64,000 bases of DNA, from contig NZ_QLKQ01000017.1 in assembly GCF_003349955.1 (NCBI RefSeq), positions 1 through 64,000 on the forward strand, given 5' to 3'. Positions 9,119 through 18,407 of this stretch are shown in pieces. The notes under the pieces are model-generated. The model had not been told where the DNA came from and did no database searches. It saw only the letters and a list, made by a program, of their open reading frames with translations. Both the position numbers and the translations under genes were made by a program. This stretch comes from Azospirillum brasilense (lineage in GTDB: Bacteria; Pseudomonadota; Alphaproteobacteria; Azospirillales; Azospirillaceae). Within the stretch, counting starts at the first letter, position 1. Each line of letters begins with the position of its first letter.

Positions 9119-10129
9119 ATGGCGGCAACGGACTTCCGGCGCATCGGCGTAATCGGTGGCGGGGCCTGGGGCACGGCGCTGGCTCTGGCCGCCCTGCGCG
9201 CCGGGCAGGAGGCCCTGCTGTGGGCGCGCGAGCCGGCGGTGGTCGAGTCGGTCAACGCCGGGCGGGAGAACCGCGATTATCTGCCCGGCGTCACCTTGCC
9301 CGCCGAACTGCGCGCGACCGGCGATCTGGCCGGGGTTGCCGCCTGCGACGCCATCCTCCTCGTCACCCCGGCCCAGCATCTGCGCAGCGCCTGCGCCGGC
9401 CTCGCCGCCCATCTGCGGCCGGGCACCCCGCTGGTCATCTGCGCCAAGGGGATCGAGCTGGACAGCCATGCCCTGATGAGCGAGGCGGCGGAGGCCGCGC
9501 TGCCGGCGGGGACGCCGCTGGCCGTGCTGTCCGGCCCGACCTTCGCGGCGGAGGTGGCGCGCGGCCTGCCGACCGCGGTGACGCTGGCCTGCGCCGACGC
9601 CGCGCTGGGCGGCCGGCTGGTCGAGGCGCTGGGCAGCCGCACCTTCCGCCCCTACCTGTCCGACGACGTGGTCGGCTCGCAGATCGGCGGAGCGGTGAAG
9701 AACGTGCTGGCCATCGCCTGCGGCGTGGTGGAAGGCCGCAAGCTGGGCGACAACGCGCGGGCGGCGCTGATCACCCGCGGACTGGCCGAGATCACCCGGC
9801 TGGCCTTGGCGCTCGGCGGGCGGCCGGAGACGCTGATGGGGCTGTCGGGGCTGGGCGACCTGACGCTGACCTGCTCCAGCCTGCAATCGCGCAACATGTC
9901 GCTGGGCGCCGCCCTCGGCGCCGGCCGGACGCTGGCCGAGGTGCTGGCGGAGCGCCGCTCCGTCGCCGAGGGCGTCTACACCGCCGCCGCGGTGGTCGGG
10001 CTGGCCGGGAGGAAGGGCGTGGACATGCCGCTGTGCGCCGCCGTGGACGCGATCCTGAACCGCGGCGCCGGGCTGGACGCGACGATCGACGGGCTGCTGT
10101 CGCGGCCCTTCCGCGAAGAGGGGCGCTGA
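9119..10129 (+). CDS. gpsA: NAD(P)-dependent glycerol-3-phosphate dehydrogenase
   Basis: A 336-residue GpsA that reduces dihydroxyacetone phosphate to sn-glycerol 3-phosphate for phospholipid synthesis. The dinucleotide-binding motif is [14 protein letters not shown] (residues 9-22). Active-site lysines are in CAKGIE (K110) and [13 protein letters not shown] (K194). The [18 protein letters not shown] and GLGDLTLTC segments are diagnostic. A G-rich ribosome-binding site (GGGGGG) lies about 5 bases before ATG 9119. The window also holds a ugp-type importer for glycerol 3-phosphate (55-59 kb), a second possible source of the same metabolite. Confidence 0.97.
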   Translation: MAATDFRRIGVIGGGAWGTALALAALRAGQEALLWAREPAVVESVNAGRENRDYLPGVTLPAELRATGDLAGVAACDAILLVTPAQHLRSACAGLAAHLRPGTPLVICAKGIELDSHALMSEAAEAALPAGTPLAVLSGPTFAAEVARGLPTAVTLACADAALGGRLVEALGSRTFRPYLSDDVVGSQIGGAVKNVLAIACGVVEGRKLGDNARAALITRGLAEITRLALALGGRPETLMGLSGLGDLTLTCSSLQSRNMSLGAALGAGRTLAEVLAERRSVAEGVYTAAAVVGLAGRKGVDMPLCAAVDAILNRGAGLDATIDGLLSRPFREEGR

Positions 10130-10515
10130 GAGGCGGGCGGTTCGGCCGAATTCGGAATGGTTGCAAGATCGGATGGGTTGTGCGAGGCTTCGCGCCTTCA
10201 CATTCGGAGTCCGTTCCATGTTCGCCCCGCCGCACCCGTTCGCCCTGCTGGCGCTTCGCGCCGCCGCATTGCTGGATGCCGGGCGGATGATCGCCGCCCG
10301 ACGGAGCGGGGACGGGCGAAAACAGCGCGGCGCCTGAGCGAAGCCGCCGCGACACCGACCCTGCGCGTCCCAGGCGCCCGCCGCCGCTGCGCGCGCCCTT
10401 CCTCTGGCTGCACCGCTGACTCCTCCCCGTCCGTGGAAGGCCGCGCGTCGCGGCACCTTCCGCGGCGGTCGCGGCTGCGCTAGGCTCCCGCCCGACCGAA
10501 CGGAAGGGGTTCCCC
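10130..10515. other. Intergenic stretch without a convincing gene
   Basis: About 390 bases between gpsA and the YciI-like gene. Open frames on both strands (for example 10157-10483 plus and 10198-10413 minus) are Arg/Ala/Pro-rich products of GC-rich sequence with no recognisable domain. A 39-codon frame from ATG 10218 also lacks support. No strong terminator or promoter was seen. Confidence 0.5.
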
Positions 10516-10800
10516 ATGCTGTACATGTTCCATTGCACCGACAAGGCCGGCGCCGCCCAGGTGCGGGCCGACAACCGCCCGGCCCATCTGGCCTATCTGG
10601 AAGCGCACGCCGACCGTCTGTTCGCCGCCGGCCCGCTGCTGTCCGACGACGGCCAGGGCATGGCCGGCAGCCTGCTGATCGTGGAGTGCGCCGACGAGGC
10701 CGCCGCGAAGGACTTCGCCGCCAACGACCCCTACGCCCAGGCCGGGCTGTTCGAGAATGTGGAGATCCGGGCGTGGCGCCGGGTCTACCCGAAGTCCTGA
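10516..10800 (+). CDS. YciI-family protein
   Basis: A 94-residue single-domain YCII protein (ferredoxin-like, dimeric alpha/beta barrel fold). Visible are the N-terminal strand MLYMFHCTDK, the conserved His in RPAHLAYLEAH (H24), GPLL, SLLIVECADEAAAKDFAANDPY and the C-terminal strand VEIRAWRRVY. Family members act as small hydrolases or dehalogenases or have no known activity. It ends 16 bp before the EVE-domain gene, so the two probably form an operon. Confidence 0.9.
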   Translation: MLYMFHCTDKAGAAQVRADNRPAHLAYLEAHADRLFAAGPLLSDDGQGMAGSLLIVECADEAAAKDFAANDPYAQAGLFENVEIRAWRRVYPKS

Positions 10801-10816
10801 CCGGGGGCGGACGGCG

Positions 10817-11230
10817 ATGGCCCGCTGGCTTCTGAAGTCGGAGCCCTTCAAATATTCGTGGGAGCGCATGGTTGCCGACGGCACCACCCATTGGGACGGC
10901 GTGCGCAACCATCAGGCGTCGAACAACCTGAAGGCCATGAAGGTCGGCGACCGCGCCTTCTTCTACCACTCGAACGAGGGGCTGGAGGTGGTCGGCGTCG
11001 TCGAGATCGCGCGGGAATACTACCCGGACCCGAGCGACGAGGCGGGCCGCTTCGGCATGGTCGACGTGCGGGCGCTGCTGCCCGTGAAGACGCCGGTCAC
11101 GCTGAAGACGATGAAGGCCGACCCGCTGCTTCAGGGCATGGCCCTGGTCAAGCAGTCGCGCCTGTCGGTCTGCCCGGTGTCGGACGCCGAATGGGCGCAT
11201 GTCTGCGCACTGGCCGGGATCGAGGCGTGA
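10817..11230 (+). CDS. EVE-domain protein
   Basis: A 137-residue EVE-domain protein (PUA-like fold, related to human thymocyte nuclear protein 1 and to YTH readers). Signatures are the start MARWLLKSEPFKYSW, WDGVRNHQASNNLK, VGDRAFFYHSNEGLEVVGVV and the C-terminal SRLSVCPVSDAEW. EVE domains bind modified bases in DNA or RNA. ATG 10817 is preferred to upstream starts because the family begins at this WLLKSEP motif. It follows the YciI-like gene closely, a frequent pairing in proteobacteria. Confidence 0.92.
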   Translation: MARWLLKSEPFKYSWERMVADGTTHWDGVRNHQASNNLKAMKVGDRAFFYHSNEGLEVVGVVEIAREYYPDPSDEAGRFGMVDVRALLPVKTPVTLKTMKADPLLQGMALVKQSRLSVCPVSDAEWAHVCALAGIEA

Positions 11231-11275
11231 GGGTCGGTTCGATCGGCTGAAAGCGCGGCCGTCCGCGGCGGCGGA

Positions 11276-11626
11276 TCACTCCGCCGGTTCGTGGATGGCC
11301 GCCTGGAAATCCTGCGTGGCCTGAAGCATTCGGCGGGCCAGCGCCTGCATCTCCGCCGCGGCTCCGGCGAAGCCCGCGTCTTCCCCGAACGGCGCCAGAG
11401 CGGCCGAGCCGGACGCATCCAGTTCGGCCAGAGACGCCGTGCGCAGGGCGGCGTCGATCACCATCAGGCTGGTGCGGCTGCCCATCTCCGACAGGCGTCC
11501 GGCCAGCTCCAGGCCCTGTCCGGCACCGCCGCCAGTCGTGCCGTCTCCGGTGGTGCCGTTTCCGGTGGTGCCGTCCGCGCTGGTCGTGCTGGCCATGCCG
11601 GTGCCCTGCTGTTGGGTGAACGCCAT
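11276..11626 (-). CDS. Small hypothetical protein with Thr-Gly repeats
   Basis: About 116 residues from ATG 11626 (an in-frame ATG at 11686 would add 20). After MAFTQQQGTG come tandem copies of a five-residue unit of the type GTTG(D/N), encoded by a 15-bp DNA repeat around 11530-11580. A helical C-terminal half follows (about 50-116), rich in Ala, Leu, Glu and Met. No signal peptide, membrane segment or known domain is recognised. The repeat is a likely site of copy-number change. The coding call rests on a clear helix-like composition and moderate codon bias only. Confidence 0.55.
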   Translation of the reverse strand: MAFTQQQGTGMASTTSADGTTGNGTTGDGTTGGGAGQGLELAGRLSEMGSRTSLMVIDAALRTASLAELDASGSAALAPFGEDAGFAGAAAEMQALARRMLQATQDFQAAIHEPAE

Positions 11627-11699
11627 GCACGCTAACGATGCGCCGGTTAAGACCGGGTTAAGCGGCTTGCCGAAGGGCGTCATCATGCTTTCGTATTAT

Positions 11700-11718
11700 G
11701 CGCGACAAATAGTCGCGC
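11700..11718. promoter_or_regulatory. Short perfect inverted repeat upstream of acs
   Basis: GCGCGAC (11700-11706), AAATA spacer, GTCGCGC (11712-11718). It lies between the divergent hypothetical gene and the acs promoter. It could be a protein-binding site or a small hairpin; nothing else identifies it. Confidence 0.35.
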
Positions 11719-11824
11719 TGTCGTGTCGTCGCGGATGCCGGTGAATTCAAAAGAACGGGCGGTGCGCTGCAACAAAGTGGAACCGAAAGCCCCGATGGAG
11801 AGGACGGACAATCAGCCGTTCTGC

Positions 11825-11853
11825 TTGTGGTGACGGGAACTTGTGTGGATAAT
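11825..11853 (+). promoter_or_regulatory. Candidate sigma-70 promoter of acs
   Basis: TTGTGG (11825-11830), 17-nt spacer, GATAAT (11848-11853). The start point would be near 11860, giving a leader of about 78 nt before ATG 11938. Spacing is ideal and both boxes match the housekeeping consensus at four or more positions. Confidence 0.6.
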
Positions 11854-11937
11854 GTCCCGCAACAGGGGCGGCAGGAAGCCGCTCCCCAACAGCCCTTCAG
11901 GGCGTAACCAGAAGCACTACGGGGGAATCGCGAGCCA

Positions 11938-13878
11938 ATGTCCGACAATTCGTTTTTTCCTGTTAAGCCGGAAATCGCCAAGACCGCTTACGTGGACGAA
12001 GCCGCCTACGCCCGCCTGTACGAGCAATCGATCAACGATCCGGAAGCCTTCTGGGGCGAGCAGGGCAAGCGCATCGACTGGATCAAGCCGTACACCAAGG
12101 TGAAGGACGTCAGCTACACCGGCGACGTCCACATCAAGTGGTTCTACGACGGCACGCTGAACGTCTCCGCCAACTGCGTCGACCGCCACCTCGCGACGCG
12201 CGGCGACCAGACCGCCATCATCTTCGAAGGCGACGATCCGGGCGTTTCCAGGCACATCACCTACAAGGAACTGCACGAGCAGGTCTGCCGCCTCGCAAAC
12301 GTTCTGAAGAAGAACGGCGTCAAGAAGGGCGACCGCGTCACCATCTACCTGCCGATGATCCCCGAGGCCGCCTACGCCATGCTGGCCTGCGCGCGCGTCG
12401 GCGCCATCCACTCCATCGTGTTCGGCGGCTTCTCGCCGGACAGCCTGAAGGACCGCATCGTCGACTGCGACAGCCACTTCGTCATCACCTCCGACGAGGG
12501 TCTGCGCGGCGGCCGCAAGGTTCCGCTGAAGGCGAACGCCGACAAGGCTGTCGCCGCGGCGCCGGGCGTCAAGCATGTGCTGGTCGTCAAGCACACCGGC
12601 GGCAACGTCGCCTGGACCGAGGGCCGCGACCTCTGGTACCACGAGGAGATCGCGTCGGTCTCCGCCGATTGCCCGCCGGAGGAGATGAGCGCGGAGGACC
12701 CGCTGTTCATCCTCTACACCTCGGGCTCGACCGGCAAGCCGAAGGGCGTGCTGCACACCACCGGCGGCTATCTCGTCTACGCGTCGATGACCCACCAGTA
12801 CGTCTTCGACTACAAGGACGGCGAGGTCTACTGGTGCACGGCGGACGTGGGCTGGGTCACCGGCCACAGCTACATCGTCTACGGCCCGCTGGCCAACGGC
12901 GCGACCACGCTGATGTTCGAAGGCGTGCCGACCTACCCGGACATCTCCCGCTTCTGGCAGGTGGTGGACAAGCACAAGGTCAACATCTTCTACACCGCCC
13001 CGACCGCCATCCGCTCGCTGATGCGCGAGGGCGAGGGGCCGGTGAAGAGCACCTCCCGCTCCTCGCTGCGCATCCTGGGGTCGGTGGGCGAGCCGATCAA
13101 TCCGGAAGCCTGGCTGTGGTACTACAACGTGGTCGGCGAGGGCCGTTGCCCGATCGTCGACACTTGGTGGCAGACCGAGACCGGCGGCATCCTGATCACC
13201 CCGCTGCCGGGCGCCATCGGCCAGAAGCCGGGTTCGGCGACCAAGCCGTTCTTCGGTGTCAAGCCGGTCGTCGTGGACAACGACGGCAAGGAGCTGGAGG
13301 GCGAGACGGAAGGCAACCTCTGCATCGCCGACAGCTGGCCGGGCCAGATGCGCACGGTGTTCGGCGACCACGAGCGCTTCGTCCAGACCTACTTCTCGAC
13401 CTTCGCGGGCTACTACTTCACCGGTGACGGCTGCCGCCGCGACGCGGACGGCTACTACTGGATCACCGGCCGCGTCGACGACGTGATCAACGTGTCGGGC
13501 CACCGCATGGGCACGGCGGAAGTGGAGAGCGCTCTGGTCGCCCACCCGAAGGTCGCCGAGGCCGCCGTCGTCGGCTACCCGCACGACCTCAAGGGCCAGG
13601 GCATCTACGCCTACGTCACGCTCAACGCCGGGGAAAGCCCGACGGAAGAGCTGCGCAAGGAGCTGGTGGCCTGGGTGCGCAAGGAGATCGGCCCGATCGC
13701 CTCGCCGGACCTGATCCAGTGGTCGCCAGGCCTGCCGAAGACCCGTTCGGGCAAGATCATGCGCCGCATCCTGCGCAAGATCGCCGCGAACGAGCACGAC
13801 AGCCTGGGCGACACCTCGACGCTGGCCGATCCGACCGTCGTGACCGACCTGATCGAGAACCGCATGAACAACGCCTGA
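11938..13878 (+). CDS. acs: Acetyl-CoA synthetase (AMP-forming)
   Basis: A 646-residue acyl-adenylate synthetase that activates acetate with ATP and CoA. Visible motifs are the P-loop-like [15 protein letters not shown], the acetyl-CoA synthetase segment WWQTETGG, the hinge and ribose-binding region [31 protein letters not shown], and the C-terminal [11 protein letters not shown], in which K606 is the lysine whose reversible acetylation controls this family. Length is typical (about 650). It is a monocistronic unit with a promoter at 11825-11853 and a terminator at 13908-13940. It allows growth on acetate. Confidence 0.97.
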   Translation: MSDNSFFPVKPEIAKTAYVDEAAYARLYEQSINDPEAFWGEQGKRIDWIKPYTKVKDVSYTGDVHIKWFYDGTLNVSANCVDRHLATRGDQTAIIFEGDDPGVSRHITYKELHEQVCRLANVLKKNGVKKGDRVTIYLPMIPEAAYAMLACARVGAIHSIVFGGFSPDSLKDRIVDCDSHFVITSDEGLRGGRKVPLKANADKAVAAAPGVKHVLVVKHTGGNVAWTEGRDLWYHEEIASVSADCPPEEMSAEDPLFILYTSGSTGKPKGVLHTTGGYLVYASMTHQYVFDYKDGEVYWCTADVGWVTGHSYIVYGPLANGATTLMFEGVPTYPDISRFWQVVDKHKVNIFYTAPTAIRSLMREGEGPVKSTSRSSLRILGSVGEPINPEAWLWYYNVVGEGRCPIVDTWWQTETGGILITPLPGAIGQKPGSATKPFFGVKPVVVDNDGKELEGETEGNLCIADSWPGQMRTVFGDHERFVQTYFSTFAGYYFTGDGCRRDADGYYWITGRVDDVINVSGHRMGTAEVESALVAHPKVAEAAVVGYPHDLKGQGIYAYVTLNAGESPTEELRKELVAWVRKEIGPIASPDLIQWSPGLPKTRSGKIMRRILRKIAANEHDSLGDTSTLADPTVVTDLIENRMNNA

Positions 13879-13907
13879 CCGCGGCGTTCATCGGATCCTG
13901 TCACCGG

Positions 13908-13940
13908 ACCGGGGGCCTTCGCGGCCCCCGGTTTCGTTTT
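13908..13940 (+). terminator. Rho-independent terminator of acs
   Basis: Perfect 10-bp stem ACCGGGGGCC / GGCCCCCGGT (13908-13917 and 13923-13932), loop TTCGC, followed by TTCGTTTT. It lies 30 bp after the acs stop. The convergent gene ends at 13948. Confidence 0.85.
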
Positions 13941-13947
13941 GGGGCCG

Positions 13948-14304
13948 TTATTTGGGAGCGGTGTCCGATCCGCCGGAGGCGCCGCTGCCGGATTGGGTCT
14001 TCACGGACTCGGCGGTGCCGGGTTTCAGGCCGGACTCGCCGCTCGCCGCGTCGGGGACGGAGCCGATGCGCCCCTGCGCGCGGGTCTCCGCCGCGTTCTT
14101 CTGCTTCTCGGTGCGGCGCTCGCCCAGAGTCGGGTCCTGGGCGCCGGTCGATTCCATCCAGGCTTCGCCCTGGGACGGCGGGGCGGCGCCGAGTCCGCCC
14201 TCCATCGTCTTGGCGTCCTGCGCCACGGCGGCGCCGGACAGGGCGAGGCTGGCGGCCAGCAAGGCGATGGCGCCGGGGACGTAAGACGAGGCCTGGGTCG
14301 TCAT
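13948..14304 (-). CDS. Small secreted hypothetical protein
   Basis: A 118-residue protein with a clear Sec signal peptide (hydrophobic AIALLAASLALSGAAVA, likely cleavage after AVA before QDAK). The mature part is short, hydrophilic and apparently disordered, rich in Ser, Gly, Glu and Lys, with no cysteines or known domain. The start ATG 14302-14304 has a strong ribosome-binding site, AAGGAGGAGAG, a few bases upstream, which decides against the longer open frame. Probably periplasmic; function unknown. Confidence 0.75.
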   Translation of the reverse strand: MTTQASSYVPGAIALLAASLALSGAAVAQDAKTMEGGLGAAPPSQGEAWMESTGAQDPTLGERRTEKQKNAAETRAQGRIGSVPDAASGESGLKPGTAESVKTQSGSGASGGSDTAPK

Positions 14305-14384
14305 GGTTCGCTCTCCTCCTTGGTGGGAGGGGCAACAGCGGAGCGAGACGGCGGGTTCCCGACTCACCCGTTGGTGGAGCCGGG

Positions 14385-14885
14385 TTAGCCCATGCCCGTC
14401 CCGTCGCACCAGGGCTGGCGCCGTTCGCCGTGATAGGGGCGGGCGAGCCCCGCCGCGATCAGCGCGGCCGACAGGTCGGCGCCTCCGCCGGTCAGCACGC
14501 GGGCGTGCACCCGTCCGCCGTACTTGTCGGGCTGGACGTCGAGCAGCCGCACCGGGGCGGTCCCGATCAGGCGGCGCGCGTGGTCGCGGGCGGTCTCCGC
14601 CAGTTCCCGCTCACGGGGGCAGCGGGCGCGCATCTCCGGCGCGTCCAGCCCATCCACCCGGACGTGGGTTTCCACCACCTGACCCAACCAGATGGTGGCG
14701 CGCACCAGCAACGTGTCGCCGTCCAGAACCTCCAGCACCTCCGCCGGGATCGGGCCGGGGAGGGCGGGCAGAGCAGCCTGGACGGTGCCGGCCAGCAACG
14801 TGGAAAGAAGCGCCAGCCAGAGCCCGGCGGAGCGGGGTGGGCATGGGGTGATGGTCTTGGGTGATCCCATGGCGGGCGATCCCAT
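14385..14885 (-). CDS. Secreted thermonuclease (SNase-like) protein
   Basis: A 166-residue protein with an N-terminal signal peptide or anchor (LWLALLSTLLAGTVQA) and a staphylococcal-nuclease-like OB domain. Catalytic-region matches are VLDGDTLLV, the Arg- and Asp-bearing HVRVDGLDAPE, and DKYGGRVHARV, where the second active-site Arg lies. The C-terminal ALIAAGLARPY is also typical. Such proteins cleave nucleic acids in the periplasm or outside the cell. The start region carries a duplicated GATCCCATGGCG element, so ATG 14885 and ATG 14870 are both possible (MGSPAMGSPK). Confidence 0.85.
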   Translation of the reverse strand: MGSPAMGSPKTITPCPPRSAGLWLALLSTLLAGTVQAALPALPGPIPAEVLEVLDGDTLLVRATIWLGQVVETHVRVDGLDAPEMRARCPRERELAETARDHARRLIGTAPVRLLDVQPDKYGGRVHARVLTGGGADLSAALIAAGLARPYHGERRQPWCDGTGMG

Positions 14886-15048
14886 GGCGCGGCCTCTCCG
14901 GGCACCGGTCCGCGAAGGGGCGAACCGGTCACAGAGTAGCGCGCGAACCAGAACACATCAAGCACAACCTAGGTATTGTGTCCTGAATGTATATGTGTTC
15001 AATTCGCCGACGGGATTATAAAGGTAGGCTGTCCTAAGGGGTGCCGGC

Positions 15049-15264
15049 TTAGAAATCCGAGCATCGGCCCTTGAACTCCCAATCGCCGAAGCGGGTCGGC
15101 TCCGGCCCCTGCGGGCCGCCGATCTCGCCGGGCATCTGCTCGGGTCCCTTGGCGCCTTCCCCGGCCTTGGCGTCCGGGGTCCGGGCCTCGTCGGTCTTCG
15201 TCGCCTCGGAGGCGGGCTTCGCGGCGTCCTGCGGTCCCGGTCCGGTGGTCTTCGTCTCGGTCAT
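15049..15264 (-). CDS. DUF1674 protein (succinate dehydrogenase assembly factor 4 type)
   Basis: A 71-residue protein. The last 30 residues contain the DUF1674/SDHAF4 signature, [20 protein letters not shown] followed by RCSDF at the extreme C-terminus. The N-terminal half is low-complexity, rich in Lys, Ala and Glu. The mitochondrial homologue binds flavinylated SdhA and helps succinate dehydrogenase assemble; the bacterial role is inferred from the family. The start at 15264 is preceded by GAGGA. The gene is divergent from htpX, an arrangement common in Rhodospirillales, and is far from any sdh gene. Confidence 0.9.
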   Translation of the reverse strand: MTETKTTGPGPQDAAKPASEATKTDEARTPDAKAGEGAKGPEQMPGEIGGPQGPEPTRFGDWEFKGRCSDF

Positions 15265-15417
15265 GGCCGTCCTCTGGGGTCGGGTGCGGTGCTTGGCCAT
15301 CTTGAACGATGCCTTCCGCCAAGCCCATATCACCAGACAGGTCCGGCGGAAAGCCCCGCCGGGCCGTCTCGTCCAACCAACAGTGACACCGTCCAGAAGA
15401 TTGCCCGGAACATCGCC

Positions 15418-16308
15418 ATGACCAGCTATGTGAAGACCACCATCCTCCTCGCCGGCCTGACCGCCCTGTTCATGGGCATCGGCTATCTGATCGGCGGCAA
15501 GGGCGGCATGATGATCGCCTTCGTCATGGCGCTGGGCATGAATCTGTTCAGCTACTGGAACTCCGGCGACATGGTGCTGTCCATGTACGGCGCGCGGGAG
15601 GTCGACGCCTACACCGCCCCCGAATATTACGGCATCGTCCAGCAGCTGGCCGAGCGCGCCGGCCTGCCGATGCCGCGCGTCTACATCATGGAGAACGACC
15701 AGCCCAACGCCTTCGCCACCGGGCGCAACCCGGAGAACGCCGCGGTCGCCGCCACCACCGGCCTGCTGCGCCTGCTCAGCCCGGAGGAGGTCGCCGGCGT
15801 CATGGCCCACGAGCTGGCCCATGTGAAGAACCGCGACACGCTGATCATGACGATCACCGCGACCATCGCCGGCGCCATCTCCATGCTCGCCAACTTCGGC
15901 ATGTTCTTCGGCGCGTCGCAGGGCAACAGCCAGAACGGCCAGGGCGGCAACCCGCTGGGGCTGATCGGCGGCATCCTGATCGCCATCCTGGCCCCCTTCG
16001 CCGCGATGATCGTCCAGATGGCGATCAGCCGTACCCGCGAGTACGAGGCCGACCGCATCGGCGCGGAGATCTGCGGTCGCCCGCTGTGGCTGGCCGACGC
16101 GCTGACCCGCATCCACAACTACGCCCACCAGATCCCGAACTACGCGGCGGAATCCAACCCGGCCACGGCGCATCTGTTCATCGCCAACCCGCTGCACGGC
16201 CGCAGCCTCGACAGCCTGTTCTCGACCCATCCGAACATGGAGGAACGGGTCCGCCGCCTGCGCGGCATGGCCGGCCCCTCCTTCATGCCGCGCAGCCCCT
16301 GGGGGTGA
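15418..16308 (+). CDS. htpX: Membrane zinc metalloprotease HtpX
   Basis: A 296-residue M48B peptidase that degrades misfolded inner-membrane proteins, working alongside FtsH. Zinc motif HELAH has H131, E132 and H135; the third ligand is the Glu of SRTREYEAD (E208). Four hydrophobic segments are visible at about residues 7-25, 31-47, 141-165 and 181-204. ATG 15418 matches the family N-terminus ([20 protein letters not shown]); the longer open frame upstream is not used. Divergent from the DUF1674 gene. Confidence 0.96.
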   Translation: MTSYVKTTILLAGLTALFMGIGYLIGGKGGMMIAFVMALGMNLFSYWNSGDMVLSMYGAREVDAYTAPEYYGIVQQLAERAGLPMPRVYIMENDQPNAFATGRNPENAAVAATTGLLRLLSPEEVAGVMAHELAHVKNRDTLIMTITATIAGAISMLANFGMFFGASQGNSQNGQGGNPLGLIGGILIAILAPFAAMIVQMAISRTREYEADRIGAEICGRPLWLADALTRIHNYAHQIPNYAAESNPATAHLFIANPLHGRSLDSLFSTHPNMEERVRRLRGMAGPSFMPRSPWG

Positions 16309-16350
16309 GCCCGCCACGTCCATCGCCCGATCGGATGGGTGGTGAAGCCG

Positions 16351-16505
16351 GGGGCAAGATCGACGCGGATTTCACGGATTTGGGCACGGATTTCACGGAA
16401 TTCCTGATCCGTGCCTCATATCAGCCGCAACCGGACCAGCCGCACTGGTTCGAGCAATTCCGTGAAATCCTGTTGTGATCCGTGAAATCCGTGTCGATCT
16501 TGCCC
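16351..16505. repeat. Large imperfect inverted repeat built from GGATTTCACGGA units
   Basis: Left arm 16352-16403 and right arm 16454-16505 are about 85% complementary over 52 nt, separated by a 50-nt centre. Each arm holds two direct copies of CGGATTTCACGGA or a close variant, giving four copies in all. It lies between htpX and the DHH gene. It looks like a dispersed intergenic repeat or a MITE-like element; no transposase is near and no target-site duplication was recognised. Confidence 0.75.
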
Positions 16506-16630
16506 GCCTTCGCCGGACGCCGCGTTCAGACGGGCGTTTCCGGGCCGGACGGTTCGCGGTTGCACGCCGAAAGGTGCAAGTCTACTTTCCCTCCGCTTGC
16601 CGATTGTGGGGCGCTCAGGGGGAACACCGC

Positions 16631-17563
16631 ATGTCCGACGTCACGAAATACCGCCTCGTCACCCGGTCCGACTTCGACGGGCTGGTCTGCGCCGTGCTCC
16701 TGAAGGAGCTGGGCATCCTCGACGAGATCAAGTTCGTGCATCCCAAGGACATGCAGGACGGCAAGGTCGAGATTTCCGACCGCGACATCACCACCAACCT
16801 GCCCTATGTGCCCGGCGTCCACCTCGCCTTCGACCATCATCTGTCGGAGACGATCCGCGTCGGCAAGCGCGACAACCACGTCATCGAGGCCGACGCTCCC
16901 TCTGCCGCCCGCGTCGTCTACAATTACTACGGCGGCAAGGAGCGTTTCCCGACCATCTCCGACGCGATGATGGCCGCGGTCGATCAGGCCGACTCCGCCC
17001 AGTACGGCATCGAGGACATCCTGAAGCCGCAGGGCTGGGCCCTGCTGAACTTCATCATGGACGCGCGCACCGGCCTGGGGCGCTTCCGCGATTTCCGCAT
17101 CTCCAACTATCAGCTGATGATGGAGCTGATCGACTATTGCCGCAGCCATGGCATCGACGAGATCCTCGCCCTGCCCGACGTGAAGGAGCGGGTGGACCTC
17201 TACACCGAGCATGAGGCGAAGTTCTCCGACCAGCTCGCCCGCTGCAGCACGATCCGCGGCAACGTCGTGGTCATCGACCTGCGGCGGGAGGAGACCATCT
17301 ACGCCGGCAACCGCTTCATGATCTACGCCATGTATCCGGAAGCGAACGTGTCGATCCATGTGCTGTGGGGGCTGAAGCAGCAGAACACGGTGCTGGCCTG
17401 CGGCAAGTCGATCATCAACCGCAGCTCCAGGACCAACATCGGCCCGCTGATGCTGGAGTACGGCGGTGGCGGACACGAGGCCGCGGGCACCTGCCAGGTG
17501 GACAACGACAAGGCCGAAACGGTGCTGGAGGAGATCGTCGGGCGCATGCGCGCCGACGGCTGA
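16631..17563 (+). CDS. DHH-family phosphoesterase
   Basis: A 310-residue DHH/DHHA1 protein. Metal-binding motifs are TRSDFDGLVCA (D14, D16) and FDHHLSE (D68, H69, H70), and the C-terminal DHHA1 motif is GGGGHEAAGTC. The superfamily includes exopolyphosphatases, pyrophosphatases, RecJ and oligoribonuclease/c-di-AMP phosphodiesterases; without a RecJ-type OB domain this one most resembles the small cytoplasmic phosphoesterases. The start ATG 16631 has the G-rich site AGGGGGAA upstream. The following gene starts 8 bp later. Confidence 0.88.
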   Translation: MSDVTKYRLVTRSDFDGLVCAVLLKELGILDEIKFVHPKDMQDGKVEISDRDITTNLPYVPGVHLAFDHHLSETIRVGKRDNHVIEADAPSAARVVYNYYGGKERFPTISDAMMAAVDQADSAQYGIEDILKPQGWALLNFIMDARTGLGRFRDFRISNYQLMMELIDYCRSHGIDEILALPDVKERVDLYTEHEAKFSDQLARCSTIRGNVVVIDLRREETIYAGNRFMIYAMYPEANVSIHVLWGLKQQNTVLACGKSIINRSSRTNIGPLMLEYGGGGHEAAGTCQVDNDKAETVLEEIVGRMRADG

Positions 17564-17571
17564 CGGGAATC

Positions 17572-18321
17572 GTGCCGGACCTGTTTCTCGACAAGACCCC
17601 GCTGTTCGAGGCGGGGTGGCTGAGCGTTTCCACCGCCACCAGCCGGGATGACGTGCTCCTGCGCATCGCCGAGGCCGAACGCCGTGCCGAGGCGGCGCTG
17701 GAGCAACTCGGGCGGACGCTGACCCAGGGCATTGCCGCGCCGGACCGCGACCGGCGCATCGACGCCCTGCTGGCGCTGGAGACGCGCGGCATTCCCGCCT
17801 CCGGCGTTGCCGCGGACGGGGCGGTGGAGCGCGTCATGATGGAGGTCGGCTTCCGCAAGCGCGACCTGATGCCCCGTTTCCACGAACTGGCCGAGCATTG
17901 CCGCGCTGTCCACCGCCGCGCCCTGGCGATGGCGCGGGACGCCCGCTGGGCGCTGATGCTGGAGCGCGCCGCCGCCGACCCGGGCGGGCCGTCCAGCCCG
18001 ATCCAGGGAGCCGGGACCCGCTACGTCAAGAGCGACCGCTACGACGCCCGCGCGGCGCGCAGCCTGCCGCCGGACGACCGCGTCCGCGCCGACCGTTTCC
18101 TCAAGCGGCTGGGCGAGGCCCCGGTGCCGCCGGAGCTGGAGCTGAGTCCGCTGGCGGGAACGGGGCTGGAGGGGACGGCGCTGTGGGCGATGAAGGCCGG
18201 CAACGGCAACCGTTTCATCCTGCGCCGGGGCGAGCTGCGCGGCGTCGCCTGCTTCTTCGTCGAGGACGTCGGCCCCTATCCCGACCACGAGGGCGGACGG
18301 CGGGGCGCGCTCGCCCGCTGA
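17572..18321 (+). CDS. Hypothetical protein downstream of DHH phosphoesterase
   Basis: A 249-residue protein, probably starting at GTG 17572 (preceded by GGGAA, 8 bp after the upstream stop), reading (M)PDLFLDKTPLFEAGWL. It is mostly helical and Arg/Ala-rich, with a basic segment YVKSDRYDARAARSLPPDDR and a C-terminal beta-rich part (ALWAMKAGNGNRFILRRGEL). No signal peptide, membrane segment or known family is recognised. Tight spacing suggests an operon with the DHH gene. Confidence 0.72.
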   Translation: MPDLFLDKTPLFEAGWLSVSTATSRDDVLLRIAEAERRAEAALEQLGRTLTQGIAAPDRDRRIDALLALETRGIPASGVAADGAVERVMMEVGFRKRDLMPRFHELAEHCRAVHRRALAMARDARWALMLERAAADPGGPSSPIQGAGTRYVKSDRYDARAARSLPPDDRVRADRFLKRLGEAPVPPELELSPLAGTGLEGTALWAMKAGNGNRFILRRGELRGVACFFVEDVGPYPDHEGGRRGALAR

Positions 18322-18407
18322 GGCGCCCCGCTGAGGGAGCCGGAATCCGTTCGGCCCGGCGCTGCGGCTACTCGACACCCGCCGTCCGGCGCGCTACATC
18401 CAGCGGC

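Noticed and set aside
10157-10483. 108-codon plus-strand ORF between gpsA and the YciI-like gene
   Set aside because: Arg/Ala/Pro/Ser filler typical of GC-rich noncoding sequence, no ribosome-binding site.
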